DNA from: Amaurobius ferox
Taxonomy: Eukaryota > Arthropoda > Arachnida > Araneae > Amaurobiidae
Assembly (NCBI GenBank): GCA_951213105.1
Contig: OX578142.1
Location: 116,884,065-116,948,064, forward strand
Direction: 5' to 3'
DNA: 64,000 nt
Positions 22,927-35,904 of the stretch are shown piece by piece. The position numbers and the translations under genes were made by a program. Each line of letters begins with the position of its first letter. Positions within the stretch are counted from its first letter, which is position 1. Under the pieces are notes generated by a model. The model worked only from the letters and a program-made list of their open reading frames with translations, did no database searches and was not told where the DNA came from.

Positions 22927-22999
22927 GCGGGGTTTGCAACTTCAAACGGAATGGATACCACCCGCGGGGTTTGCAGCTTCAAACGGAATGGATGCCACC
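22927..22999. repeat. 37-bp tandem duplication
   Basis: Units at 22927 and 22964 both read GCGGGGTTTGCA(A/G)CTTCAAACGGAATGGAT(A/G)CCA with two differences. I recognise no gene here. Confidence 0.8.
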
Positions 23000-23519
23000 T
23001 GTAAAGACAGCACTGGTATATAGAATCCAGGAGTAGTTACAGATAAGATCTCTTTAGGTAGACCAAATAAGTCATCTCTACTTCGTGGTAATCATTTATA
23101 GTTATTACTGGAGGGAAACAGCAATTTTTGGGAAATGCCAATAACATGGCTGTAAATATTCCATTTCTCTTTGAATTAGGTGGTCCGTCAAAAAAGTTCT
23201 AATAACCAGGTGTTTTTGTCATTACCGTAAACATGTTTCCTGGGAGTAAAGATGAGCTTGGTTTGTGTGCGAGATAGTTTAGGGAGCTATGGTAAGGAAG
23301 ATGTGAGCAAGACTGAACGGAAATGTGACATTTACGTTGATAGGATTTTCTTTCAATCATTTTTATGTTTAAAAAATTTCATTTTTTGGTATTTAGTAAA
23401 ATATGAAGTTAGAAAAATAACTTGAAATTTCCCAGAGGGGGCGAAGCCCCCTCTGGAAAACCCCTCCTAACAACCCCCCCTCCTAACAAACAGAACGGAT
23501 GTAACAGGAGCAAAGAAAA

Positions 23520-24850
23520 ACAAGAAAGATCAATCATGCTTAAAGCATTGATTATGAAACACTTTCCAACTTCAATGCAATTTTATTTAAACATGTCTAA
23601 AATGCAATACATTCCTCGGTAATATTTTAAAACTTATCACAATACTACATTAATTTATTATATTTGAAAACTTAAGCCTTCATCGAAAAAAATGAACTTC
23701 ACTCAAATGACGGCATTGAAATATTAATTGCCTGGTTTAAATATCTCTAAAATGTGATACATTCCTCGGTAATAATTTTAGAATTATCATAATACTACGA
23801 TAATTTATTATATTTGAAAACATCATCGAAAACAACTGAAATTCATTCAAATGACGTCATAGAAAAAATAACACGCCTGGTTCTCTTTATAAAGGCAGCA
23901 TTTCATTCATAAATAATTTCCCATTCATGTCATTCATCACAATACTATAATAATTTATTTTATTTAAAAATTAACACCATGGAGCTACAAGTAATTAAAC
24001 TCTATGCGTAAAACTTCATCGAAAAAAATCGTCCTTCTCTTTGTAAAATTAATGAATATTTCATTCATATCAGCTACGCAGACTCCATGAACTAAATGAT
24101 TTTGTGTTAAAGAAAAACAGCAATTCTAATACAACTCATTCTACATATTTTGCTGTTTACATTTTAAATAGGTGAAAAATAGGCTTCGTTGTAGAAATAA
24201 TCGAATTTGGATGAGCATTTAAACTCAAATATATTGTCATTGCGTTGTTTCAGTATGAAGATGCACAGAATTTAAGCAAAAATAAAGTAGTTTTAGGACG
24301 GATACAACACTCAATATGAATTAAAAAGAACTTTAAAAATCACGATTTTGAGACAAGATGGATGCCATATATCATTTTGAAGTGGGTCACGTGATATGTT
24401 CATATCATGGTCACGTGATCGCTTCATATAAGATGTGTTATTATTATTTTAATTTTTATTTATAAAAGTACTGAATATATTTCGCTGAATTTTTTTTTAT
24501 ATATTTTAAACAATTTGAATATTACCTAAAACTTTCGAAGCAATTTGTGAATTTGAAATCCGCTTAAAAAATGTTTGAAAAATTAGGTCCCATAGGGCTC
24601 AATGTATTTCATTTTTTCGACTCGGGTTCAATCCAAAACTAATTGGGTGATATTATTCATTTATATTCCCATAGGTCCTATAGACCGTCTGAACAACATA
24701 CTAAAATTTCATTTTGATTAAGTCATTTTTACGGCAGTTATCGTGCTAACGGACAGACAGACAGAATGAACAAGGACATAAACACTTTTCAACTTTGTTG
24801 TAAAGTGTTAAAAAGCCTTAAACACTTTTCAACTTTGTTGTAAAGTGTTA
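23520..24850 (-). mobile_element. Type B repeat, copy B1, with doubled terminal palindrome
   Basis: Opens on the plus strand with ACAAGAAAGATCAATCATGC and closes with AACACTTTTCAACTTTGTTG plus TAAAGTGTTA, so it is the short form in minus orientation. The core has two to three diverged ~147-bp tandem units (TCTAAAATGC(A/G)ATACATTCC at about 23596 and again at about 23743), then TGGGTCACGTGAT motifs, then the end block shared with type A. The terminal palindrome is present twice, 40 bp apart, at 24780-24810 and 24819-24850. No protein. Confidence 0.75.
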
Positions 24851-25107
24851 AAAAATATGACACATAGAATACTGAAGCAAAAAATGTTCAAAAAGCCTGG
24901 TTAGACAAATAACAATATTCTTAAAATTTCGATGATTTTTGGATCATTTCACAAAAAAAATTCAAAATTAAAATGTTTTTCATTGTTGTCAAATAATCAA
25001 CATTTATCCACCACAACAAGTTTGAAGGAGTTAGGCTTAATATTTATGTAGAAAAGTGCACCAAACTGACATACTGCCCTAAAGTAATGTAACAACAGTA
25101 AATAATA

Positions 25108-26414
25108 ACAAGAAAGATCAATCATGCTTAAAGCATTGATTATGAAACACTTTCCAACTTCAATGCAATTTTATTTAAACAAGTCTAAAATGCAATACAT
25201 TCCTCGGTAATATTTTGAAACTTATCACAATACTGCATTAATTTATTATATTTGAAAACTTAAACCTTCATCGAAAAAAATGAACTTCATTCAAATGACG
25301 GCATTGAAATATAAATTGCCTGGTTTAAACATCTCTAAAATGTTATACATTCCTCGGTAATAGTTTTAGAATTATCATAATAATACGATAATTTATTATA
25401 TTTGAAAACTTTATCGAAAACAACTGAAATTAATTCAAATGACGTCATAGAAAAAATAACAAACCTGGATCTCTCTATAAAAACAGGATTTCATTCATAA
25501 CTTTCTCCCATTCATTTCATTCATCACAATACTATAATAATTTATTTTATTTAAACATTTTGTTTAAGACCATGGAGCTACAAAAAATTAAACTCTATGC
25601 TTGAAACTTCATCGAAAAAAATCGTCCTTCTCTTTATGAAATCAATTAATATTTCATTCATATCAGCCATGCAGACTCCATGGACTAAATTATTTTGTGT
25701 TAAAAAAATACAGGAATTCTAATACAACTCATTCTATATATTTTGCTGTTTACATTTTACATAGGTGAAAAATAGGCTTAGTTGTAGAAATAATCAAATT
25801 TAGATGAGCATTTAAACTGAAATATATTGTCATTGCGTTGTTTCAGTATGTAGATGCGCAGAATTTAAGCAAAAATAAAGTAGTTTTTGGACGGATACAA
25901 CACTCAATATGAATTAAAAAGAACTTTAAAAAATCGCGATTTTGAAACAAGATGGATGCCATATATCATTTTGAAGTGGGTCATATGATCGTTTCATATC
26001 ATGGTCACGTGATCGTTTTATATAAGAGGTGTAATTAATATTTTATTTTTTATTTAAAAAACTACTGAATATATTTCGCTGAATTTTTTTAATATATTTT
26101 ATGGAACAATTTGAATATTACCTAAAATTTTCGAAGCAATTTGTGAATTTTAAATCCGCTTAAAAAATGTTTGAAAAATTAGGTCCCATAGGGCTCAATG
26201 TATTTCATTTTTTCGACCCGGGTTCAATCCAAAACTAATTGGGTGATATTATTCATTTATATTCCCATGGGTTCTACAGACCGTCTGAACAACATACTAA
26301 AATTTCATTTTGATTAAGTCATTTTTACGGCAGTTATCGTGCTAACGGACAGACAGACAGACAAACAGAATGAACAAAGTCACACACACACTTTCAACTT
26401 TGTTGTAAAGTGTT
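25108..26414 (-). mobile_element. Type B repeat, copy B2
   Basis: Same ends and layout as B1 (1.31 kb): ACAAGAAAGATC at the left, ~147-bp tandem units, paired CACGTGATC motifs and ACGGACAGACAGACAGACA near the right end. It lies 257 bp from B1 in the same orientation. The base following the terminal GTGTTA is C rather than the usual A-run. Confidence 0.75.
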
Positions 26415-26954
26415 ACACAAAACTACTCTAATTCACTTATACATGTAATACTTATTTTTTTTATTTTATATATTAACCGAAATATGTAAATTTCAAAAGA
26501 AACAATATACTTATATACAATATACTTATATAATACAATGAAACAATATACTTATATAATAGAAACATTAAAGTAGATACAAAATGCTAAATTGGGCATT
26601 AAAATTGCTTCTTTACATCTCTTGAGATATGCCTGCCCTTTATCTACCTGCCCTTCATTTGCACCGGGTCAATTTGTTCGAGGGATATCCTTCAAAGACA
26701 AATACATGGACGTCATTGATAAAATGATTGATACGTATTCAGGGATGTCAAATGCTGTGAATCTATCAAAATTCAAAAAGTCAGATTTTTTTGTACTAGT
26801 ACAAAAGTTTCAATTTACTTGTACCACGTGTTTCCGTTTACGTATATCAGCATTATCAAATGAGGGCTTACTTTGGTAGTACTTTTTACCAGGAAAAAAT
26901 GGATACCTCTGTTTAGGAGTTACTACTAGTCGTTCTTGAGTTATTAGAATTTTT
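26415..26954. other. Spacer between B2 and A2, with a short tandem repeat
   Basis: Contains three units of AAACAATATACTTATATA-type sequence (about 26498-26563). A 95-codon open frame (26592-26879) has no similarity that I recognise and lacks coding bias, so I do not call it a gene. Confidence 0.4.
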
Positions 26955-26998
26955 AACACTTTACAACAAAGTTGAAAAGTGTTTATGACTTTGTTCAT

Positions 26999-27036
<38 letters not shown>

Positions 27037-29009
27037 CGTTAGCACGATAACTGCCGTAAAAATGAGTTTATCAAAATGAAATTTTAGTATGTTGTTCAGA
27101 CGGTCTGTAGGACCTATGGGAATATAAATAAATAATATCACCCAATTAGTTTTTTATTGAACCCGGGTTGAAAAAATGAAATACATTGAACCCTATGGGA
27201 CCTAATTTTTCAAACATTTTTTAAGTAAATTTAAAATTCACGAATTGCTTCGAAATTTTTAGGAAATATTCACATTATCCCATAGAATATATAAAAAAAA
27301 ATTCAGTAAAATATGTTAAGTAGTTTTTTAATTAAAAAAATTATTTAATATAGGGAAAAAAACAAATTCAATTAAATTCTGACTTTGGGATATCTTCCAG
27401 AAAGAAAAGAGAGAGATATTATATAATAAATATCTCTCCATTTGTTAAAACGTTTTGCATATGGGAGTGGCTTCATATTTTAAAATAAATTTGGTAGATA
27501 ACAATTTTTCATTTTTTTTAAATTTTATATAACTCTTCATGATAAATTTAATTGATGGCATTTTAAATGCACTTTCCTACGTCCTAGAGAGTTAAAATTT
27601 GGTACACAGCTTAAATTTGTTGAACATTTTATTCGACAAAAATTTGATGGATCTTTAAATATAGATCATACATTTTCTTCGAAATGGCCTGAAAATAATC
27701 CCCGTTCACTTCTATAAATCATTGGTGTAATATTGTTAAAAATTCTGATGTGGACAGCACATGTCTTTCCCTGCAGACTCATATTCGTTCTCTTTATTTA
27801 TTCAATGATAATTTGAGTTTATCTGCACAACATAAGTATTTTAAATGACATTGAATTTACACGTTAAACTTAAATTTGGTTCTCATTTGATAGCTGGACA
27901 TATTGTCAAAGGTGGCGTAGCGAAAACGCGAAAAAACTAGAATATCTCAAGAACGGCTAGTCCTAGAGTAATGGGGTTAGTCTTATTCTTTTTGTTGTCA
28001 AAAATCACATATAAAATAGGAATTTAATTGATATAATTGAGCACACGTAGTCTTTTATTTTTATATATAACGATTTTTGCTGGCCATTTCGCAAAAATAG
28101 CCCGTTCCTTTTTCCCGAATCGTAGTAGAATAACCTACAAATGATTTATATACCAAATTTTGTTAAATTTGGTATATAAATCACTTGTAGGTTATTGAAA
28201 TATTATACTCCAAATTTTGTTAAATTTGGTTCATTAGTTTTTAGCTAGAGTGGATAAAGGCAATTTCTGCGGCCATTTCGCAAAGAAGGCAGATTCTTTT
28301 ATTACGAATCGTACTATAATCTAATGAACATCAGGATTTCCCACAAAAAACATACCTACCAAATTGTATGAAATTCGGTCCATTAGTTTTTCAATTAGAG
28401 TGGATGTAATATCCACACAGACACACAGATACACCCTTACACACACAGACGTCTTCCTAAAAGTAGTTTTTTCGTGTTCTAGAAGTCCCAAAACGTGTAG
28501 ATACTTTGAAAATTCGAGTTCCGATCTTCGGCACGATTCCAATACTTTGAGTACATACACATACACATATATATTATCTGTGTATTATCTGTGTATCTAA
28601 ATTCCGTGCCTATGCAATTACAATAGTTGTGATTTTAAATGATCCCTAAACTTTTATTATTTCTTCAAGGAAGCCTAATTTTAACATATGCAGAATGCAA
28701 ATATCTCAAGCGATTGTAAGATGAATTACATAAGAATTGCTGAATTTTTTTCACACAAAATTATCTAGCTCTGGAGTCTGGAATACAAGTTATATGAATG
28801 AAATATTCATTGATTTTGCATAAAGAATCAGATGATTTATATTTCGATACAGTTTTAAATATTTAAGTATAATAAATTACTGTAGTACTGTGATAATGTA
28901 AAAGATATTACCACTGAATGAATCACATTTTAGAAATTTTTAAATGAAATTACATTTCAGTTGGAAAGTGTTTCATAATCAATGCTTATGCATGATTGAT
29001 CTTTCTTGT
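26955..29009 (+). mobile_element. Type A repeat, copy A2
   Basis: Nearly identical to A1 along its full length (AACACTTTACAACAAAG to CTTTCTTGT, 2.06 kb), with a shorter TCTG tract and a shorter CA/TG tract near 28420. The high identity to A1 implies recent amplification. Preceded by TTTTT, as are A1 and A4. Confidence 0.8.
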
Positions 29010-29294
29010 TATTTTTGTACTTGTCTATATGCTTCGAACAAATTGAGCAAATCCAATGATATTTTAATACGTCAGAGGTGTGTTAATTATCGTGAAGATT
29101 GGTCTAGACTCCTAGACTCTAGAGGAAGATCGAGCAATTATCGAATATTTTTTTAGAAACTGGAAAGAATGTATAAAAATTGATTATGTTAAAATTTGTT
29201 ACAAAAAAGGTTATGTTAAAATTTTGTGTTTAAATTTGTCACTCGATGCATAATTTTTTATTTGTTAGCATGAGTTCGAGTTCGCAATATTTAA
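29010..29294. other. Spacer between inverted copies A2 and A3
   Basis: About 285 bp of unrelated AT-rich DNA separating two type A copies in opposite orientation. It holds a small inverted CTAGACTCCTAGACTCTAGA motif. No gene. Confidence 0.5.
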
Positions 29295-31163
29295 ATAAGA
29301 AAGATCAATCATGCATAAGCATTGATTATGGAACACTTTCCAACTGAAATGCTAAATAATTTTGTGTGAAACAAATTTAGCAATTCTCATGTAACTCACC
29401 CTACAATCGCTTAAGATATTTGCATTCTGCATAAGTTAAAATTAGGCTTCGTTGAAGAAATAATAAAAGTTTAGGGATCATTTAAAATCACAACTATTGT
29501 AATTGCATAGGCACGGAATTTAGATACACAGATAATACACAGATAATATATGTGTGTGTGTATGTATTCAAAGTATTGAAATCCTGCCGAAGATCGGAAC
29601 TCGAATTTTCGAAGGATCTACACGTTTTGGGACTTCTAGAACACGAAAAAACTATTTTTAGGAAGACGTCTGTGTGTGTAAGGGTGTATCTGTGTATGTT
29701 TCTGTGTGTCTGTGAGGATATTACATCCTCTCTAACTTAAAAACTAATGGACCGTATTTCATAAAATTTGGTATGTTTTTTGTGGGAAATCCTGATGTTC
29801 ATTAGATTATAGTACGATTCGTAATAAAAGAATCTGCCTTTTTTGCGAAATGGCCGGCAGAAATTGTCTTTATCCACTCTAGCTAAAAACTAATGGAACA
29901 AATTTAACAAAATTTGGTGTATAATATTTCAATAACCTACAAGTGATTTATATACCAAATTTAACAAAATTTGGTATATAAATCATTTGTAGGTTATTCT
30001 AGTACGATTCGGGAAAAAGGAACGGGCTATTTTTGCGAAATGGCCCGCAAAAATTGTTAAATATAAAAATAAAAAACTGCGTGTGCTCAATTATATCAAT
30101 TAAATTCATATTTTATACGTGATTTTTGACAACAAAAAGAATAAGACTAACCCCATTACTCTAGGACTAGCCGTTCTTGAGATATTCTAGTTTTTTCGCG
30201 TTTCGCTACGCTACCCTTGACAATAAGTCCAGCTATCAAATGAGAACAAAATTTAAGTTTAACGTGCAAATTCAATGTCATTTAAAATACTTATGGCTGT
30301 TATTTTGTGCAGATAAACTCAAATTATTATTGAAGAAATAAAGAGAACGTGAATATGAGTCTGCAGGGAAAGACATGTGCTGCCCACATCAGAATTTTTA
30401 ACAATATTAGAACAATGATTTATAGAAGTGAACGGGGATTATTTGCAGGCCATTTCGAAAAAAATGTATGATCTATATTTAAAGATCCATCAAATTTTTG
30501 TAGAATAAAATGTTCAACAAATTTAAGCTGTGTACCAAATTTTAACTCTCTAGGACGTAGGAAAGTGCATTAAAAATGCCATCAAATAAGTATATCATGA
30601 AGAGTTATATAAAATTATAAAAATATTTGAAAAATTATTATCTACCAAATTTATTTTAAAATGTGAAGCCTCTCTCATATACAAAATGATTAAACTCTTG
30701 GAAAGATATTTATTATATAATATATCTCTTTTTTCTTTCTGGAGGATATCCCAAAAGTCAGAATTTAATTGAATTTGTTTTTTTCCCTATATTAAATAAT
30801 TTTTAATTAAAAAACTACTTAACACATTTTACTGAATTTTTTTTATATATTTTATGGGATAATGTGAATATTTCCTAAAAATTTCGAAGCAATTTGTGAA
30901 TTTTAAATTTGCTTAAAAAATGTTTGAAAAATTAGGTCCCATAGGGTTCAATCTATTTCATTTTTTCAACCCGGGTTCAATAAAAAACTAATTGGGTGAT
31001 ATTATTTATTTATATTCCCATAGGTCCCACAGACCGTCTGAAAAACATACTAAAATTTCATTTTGATAAAGTCATTTTTACGACAGTTATCGTGCTAACG
31101 GGCAGACAGACAGACAGAATGAACAAAGTCATAAACACTTTTCAACTATGTTGTAAAGTGTTA
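29295..31163 (-). mobile_element. Type A repeat, copy A3, inverted relative to A2
   Basis: Reads the A sequence in reverse: AAGAAAGATCAATCATGC to TTGTAAAGTGTT, 1.87 kb, somewhat more diverged than A1/A2. Its terminal ACAAG reads ATAAG. With A2 it makes an imperfect palindrome of about 4.2 kb. Confidence 0.78.
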
Positions 31164-31169
31164 AAAAAG

Positions 31170-31480
31170 TACAGAAACCGTGCTTTATCAAAATTTTTTG
31201 TAGTAATTGACACTGCCGGGAGATGGCAGCACTAGCGGATCGTTTTCCCTGTTTTCACACCCTTTTCCCTGGATTTTTCGGTCGAAGAAGATATCAGGAA
31301 ATTTCCGAATTAATATTTGCAATTTATCGAGTATCTACCACACAGAGATTTTAAAACCCCATAGAGAATTTATTTTCAACAAATTTAAATGACAATACAA
31401 ATATAAATAAATTTTAATCACCTGAAGCAATTTGACATACCGATATTACGATAAAAGGTTAATAATGGTATACAAATTCA
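31170..31480. other. Gene-free spacer
   Basis: Includes GGGAGATGGCAGCACTAG, a motif also seen at 40247 and 41030 (CTGCCATCTGTTG-type, AGATGGCAGCA), perhaps a shared repeat fragment. No coding. Confidence 0.35.
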
Positions 31481-31553
31481 GCTGCACACACACATTCACA
31501 ATGCAGAGACGCCGGAACAGTGGGGACAGCGCGCGGGGTCAACTCCCCTCACT

Positions 31554-33112
31554 ATGAAACATGCAGGGATTAAAATGCACATTTCGTCTCTCCCCCCAGT
31601 AATGACGGTTTATTGTATAAAGAATGGAAATTCATACAAGAATGATCATTTATTGTACTTTGAATTTTCATCTTTTACATTTTTGACGAATGCAGAAAGA
31701 ACAATTTATGTTAAATTCAAGAAACGTTTCGCATTAAAGTCTGCTGTTGCACTTCTTGCCTAAGTGTCATTTTATTTGAAAGTACAAGAACTTGCAAAAA
31801 GAAAAAAAAAAGAATATTCGCATTATGGCGGCAACAGGGACCATTGCTTTTTTAGCAGGGACAAGAGCATTACAATAGGAGTAAGGCGGTGAAATTAGCA
31901 TCAGGACTAATTTGAGTGGGGCAGGGGTGGGGGTGGGGGGGCTGAACCTGCCCCCTCAGATGTTATGCGATAAAATTCTACACAGAATGAAAATTCAATG
32001 TTTACTTAATTTTAATAGAAATGTTATTATATTCAGGGAAGTTCAAGATATGCCTACAGTTGCACTTCTTGTCTTCCATGACATTTTGTTGTAAAACACA
32101 CGGAACTTGCTATAAGTGCAACAAACAAACAGGTACCAATTATAGGATGGGGGAGGCAATAGGGGGCCATTGCTTCTGCAGTTAAAAATATAATGGGATA
32201 GGGAAGACGAACCAGGTACTAAATAATAATGTGTTACTGCTGGGATTAGAAGTGTATCTTACTTCCACATTAATTTACCGACAGGGGCAGAAACGGTAAT
32301 TTTGCCCTCTCAGAAATTATGACATAACGAATTAATGAAAAACTATAAACGATGAAAACATAATTAGGAATTTTAATTACAAATTTTCTTTATATACATT
32401 CTTGAAGAATGTAGATTAAAAATCCATTATCGTTAATTTCAAGAAATAATTCGCACTAAAGTCAGTTCTTGAATTCTATGGCATTTCATTAAAGTACAAA
32501 AACCTTAATATTTTCCTTTAAATTTCTTCCTATTGAACTACTTTATTCTTATCGAACAATCGACCCTTGCATTATTTTTTAATTCTGTTAACGATAAACA
32601 ATGAAAACATAATTAGGAATTTTAATTACAAATTTTCTTTATATACATTCTTGAAGAATGTAGATTAAAAATCGATTATCATTAATTTCAAGAAATAATT
32701 CGCACTAAAGTCTGCTGTTGCAATTCTTAAATTCTATGGCCCATTCATTAAAGTACAAAAACCTTCATATTTTCCTTTAAATTTCTTCCTATTGAACTAC
32801 TTTATTCTTATCGAACAATCGACCCTTCCATTATTTTTTAATTCTGTTAACGATAAACAATGAAAACATAATTAGGAATTTTAATTACAAATTTTCTTTA
32901 TATACATTCTTGAAGAATGTAGATTAAAATTCGATTATCATTAATTTCAAGAAATAATTCGCACTAAAGTCTGCTGTTGCAATTCTTAAATTCTATGGCC
33001 CATTCATTAAAGTACAAAAACCTTCATGTTTTCCTTTAAATTTCGTCCTATTTAACTACTTTATTCTTATCGAACAATCGACCCTTGCATTATTTTTTAA
33101 TTCTGTTAATCC
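31554..33112. repeat. Tandem repeat field: three clear ~255-bp units and older relatives
   Basis: GAAAACATAATTAGG starts at 32353, 32603 and 32862, giving 250- and 259-bp units of high identity (AATTTTCTTTATATACATTC, TCGCACTAAAGTC and CTATTGAACTACTTTATTC in each). Older units upstream share TTCAAGAAACGTTTCGCATT and AAAGTCTGCTGTTGCACTTC (around 31715) and TACAGTTGCACTTCTTGTC (around 32055). G-rich patches between them are not part of the young unit. Confidence 0.75.
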
Positions 33113-33189
33113 GTGAGTCAGCTCCTCCCGACTTGCAGCCTCCCAATCCTACGAGACAATTTTTTTTTATATCTTAGGGGTGTTAAATA

Positions 33190-33332
33190 TTTTCGATTAT
33201 ATTTCCAGTGAAAAAGCAAGTTCATGGACGCTTGAAACGTGGTTTTCCGTCGAAATCTTGAATTCGAATTTTCGACCACGTCACAATATTATACTATCCC
33301 TATACATTATACTACGTATATAGGGAAAGTAA
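33190..33332 (+). repeat. Family C repeat remnant
   Basis: TTCGAATTTTCGACCACGTC, then CCTATACATTATACTACGTA and TATAGGGAAAGTAATA, the same end as at 11240-11402 and similar to 47040-47130. Confidence 0.5.
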
Positions 33333-33889
33333 TAGATCTTCCAATTGGCAAATTGTAGTTATATGTTTTTAGAATTTGAATAATATTGATAGGTAACAAA
33401 TGGTTAGGTTTCTTAAACATGATTTTAAAGTTAATAGAATTAAGAATTGTATGTTTAAATGAAATTACACACTAAGAATTTAAAGGTGAATGATTGGAAA
33501 ATTTATCAAGACTATACTGTGTAAGATATTGGCACGAGTAATTAGTAAATTAAAAAATATATGCTTAAAATGCTATTATTATGTATTTAATTTAAACCAT
33601 ATGGGGAGACTGTTTGCTATTTTTTAATATAATAATTTCTAGAAACTAGTTTATCAGTTAATGAAATTATAATATCTAAAATTTGAATGGAAATATTTTC
33701 AAAGCAATGAACAGCAAAGTGCTGATATACATACTGGTTCTTAGTAGGGTAATTAGTAGATAGATTATTAAAAACTTTATTATCAAGTTTCTTCATATGG
33801 TTGGTCCCTATGACTATTCATTCTGAGGTGTATAAGGTTACTGGTTTGTCCCATATGTGATAAGTTACAAATAGAATAAAATATTTTAT
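33333..33889. other. Gene-free AT-rich spacer
   Basis: Nothing recognised before the Tc1-like end at 33890. Confidence 0.4.
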
Positions 33890-34850
33890 ATGTACGCTCC
33901 CCTTCAAAAATAAGCAGGAAATGCAAATTCTCAGATCACGAGCTAATGAATGAATTTTATTGGACAAAACTTGCTGTATACTTCGAGTACAATATGCAAA
34001 TATAGAAACATGTACATAATACAATTGGCTTTGTGCCAAATACGTAAATTTGCGTCTTGGTAAAAGCAGGCGTTTCTTTTTGGGCGCCCTTACTTTTTCT
34101 ACGGACGTTGGGGCGAAAATCCGAAATAACCATTTCATTCGATATGTCCCAAAGAAGGCGGTTAGTTGATGGCCAGAGATTGCGAGCCGTGGGCATGGTA
34201 GAATCCGGCCAATCTATTTTAGAAACTGCTGAATTCTTCAGAGTCCAACATTTTGTGATTTCACGCTTATGGACCCAATTCCAAAACAACGGAACAATAA
34301 GCAGAAGACCAGGCTTGGGTCGTTCTCGAATTACAATATCTTCCGATGACCGTTATTTAGCGTTATTGGTCAGATGCAACAAGTAAGCAACAGCACCTGC
34401 TTTACGTTCTAGCCTCTCTGTAGCTACAGATCCGTTACAACTATGAGAAGGAGAGTGCACGCACATGGCTTTTATACGCGGATGCCAACCATTTATGTTT
34501 TATTGTCTGCGAGGCATAGAGCAGCCCGTCTCCAATGGTATTAGGAACACTTCAGTTGGACCATAGATGATTGGAGCAATGTCCTGTTCATCGATGAATC
34601 CAGATTCGCTTTGCAATCAAACGATCGACGGATTTTTATGTGGAGAGAGGCTGGTACATGGTATCAAGCGATTAGCATCATCCAGCGCCACTCATTTTCT
34701 GGTGGTGGTATCCTTGTATGGGCTGGGATTTCCTTCGGCGGACGTACTGATCTCCATGTCTTCTTCAATGGTACTGTGACTGTTCAAAGATATCGTGACG
34801 AAATCCTTGATCCCTATGTTCGCCCTTATACGGGTTGTAACGGATACAGG
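33890..34850 (+). pseudogene. Tc1-like transposase, 5' part
   Basis: A Tc1-like inverted end (TGTACGCTCCCCTTCAAAAA) is followed by a transposase reading from ATG 34144: MSQRRRLVDGQRLRAVGMVE, ESGQSILETAEFFRVQHFVI and FQNNGTISRRPGLGRSRITI (the paired helix-turn-helix region ending in the GRPR-like box), then RYLALLVR. After a frame change the catalytic part reads VLFIDESRFAL (first Asp), RIFMWREAGTWY, GGGILVWAGISFGGRTDLHV and YRDEILDPYVRPY. It breaks near 34845, before the D-N-A-R-P-H second Asp block. Stop at 34384-34386 and frameshifts show it is dead. Confidence 0.85.
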
Positions 34851-35238
34851 TCTACCTGTAGCTGCAGTGAGGCTAGAAAGTGAAGCAGATGCTGTTGCTT
34901 GTCTGTTGGTGTCACATAGTGTTTTCCAAAAATATGTGACATTGCTAAATATTGGAGAGGAAGGCGACCTGCAAAGGACGGTCCCTAGCCCCGTTGCAAA
35001 TGTGTATAAGATTCCCCCCTGGCCACCTGCAAAGGGAAGGGTCAGTGGAGCTTGGACTGCATGTGTGTGGTCCAGTACAAGATGGAGGAAGACGCATCGG
35101 GGGGGGGGGGTAAGCGGTCGTTGGGGGCGCAGTTAAGCCCAGGGGTTCACGCAGGAGCGTGGGACCCCAGCCACCTGCAAGTAATAATTCAAGGACTACT
35201 GACCAAGCCCTTCTGTCACGGACTGGCCACTGAAAGTG
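34851..35238. other. GC-rich segment of unknown origin inside the Tc1 pair
   Basis: Base composition changes sharply to GC-rich with G runs (around 35099-35110). Open frames of about 100 codons exist on both strands (34795-35136 plus, 34945-35247 minus), which is expected from GC-rich, stop-poor DNA. A CACCTGCAA motif recurs three times. I recognise no protein. It could be a captured host exon or part of another element. Confidence 0.4.
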
Positions 35239-35870
35239 ATGATACAAGTGTTCTCCAATAATATTGAGGGGGGCTTAGGACCTGGCAGTGAATAAAATTT
35301 GAGAGGGAGGAGAGATCAAATTGAAAGTTTTGAAGAGAGTTTTTTTGGTAGAAAAAGTCGAGAGTGCCTTTTTAGATTTTGTGAAGTTAAGATATTGAAA
35401 CCTCGTTGGAGCGAGATGCTTCCCGATCCCCTGCCTGATCAACCGAACACCCGGCCGATGTGCCCAAGAAGCCGAGGTAAGACCTTTGACTTCGCACAGC
35501 ACTCAGCAATTTTGTATTTCTCCTCTCCGCTCTTTTAAATACATCTATGTGAGGAATAATGTTATGAAAGTAACTAGCCTTTTTGAAGTGTGTGACTATT
35601 TTAATATTTGAGAATTGTGAGTAAGATTATGGTAGAATTAATGATTAATGAATTACGAGGTAATAAGGATTTACGAGGTGTTAATATTTTAAGGGAGCAA
35701 CTTGTAAGCTCAAATCTTATCTTTTCATATTTTAATGTTAAATAGTGTAAATAAAACCTTTTTGTTATTTTAAATCTAATTCGTGTCCTCATTTCCAAAC
35801 CTTTTAATTACCTTTTAATTTTCAGCTTAAACCACTTACGATCACGACAGCCTTTAACTTAATGTTCCAT
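35239..35870 (+). other. AT-rich segment with LTR-like ends, unassigned
   Basis: It begins TGTTCTCC and, near 35847, has GATCACGACA. It contains an AATAAA-like signal (AAATAAAACC at about 35750) followed by a T-rich stretch, as in a solo LTR (TG...CA). No 4-6 bp target duplication or primer-binding site is visible, so I leave the class open. Confidence 0.25.
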
Positions 35871-35904
35871 GAACATATTAAGTATTTATAGCGTTCTGAA
35901 AGAA

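Noticed and set aside
26592..26879. 95-codon frame between B2 and A2
   Set aside because: No recognisable domain, low-complexity composition, and no splice or promoter context.
32353..33112. CRISPR-like regular repeats
   Set aside because: Units are contiguous 250-260 bp tandem repeats without spacers, in a eukaryotic context.
34795..35261. Pro- and Gly-rich frames of 70-113 codons in the GC-rich block
   Set aside because: GC-rich DNA lacks stop codons by chance and both strands are open. Kept only as an unexplained segment.
35239..35870. Solo LTR of a BEL/Pao element
   Set aside because: TG...CA ends and an AATAAA-like signal are suggestive, but no target duplication, second LTR or internal region was found.
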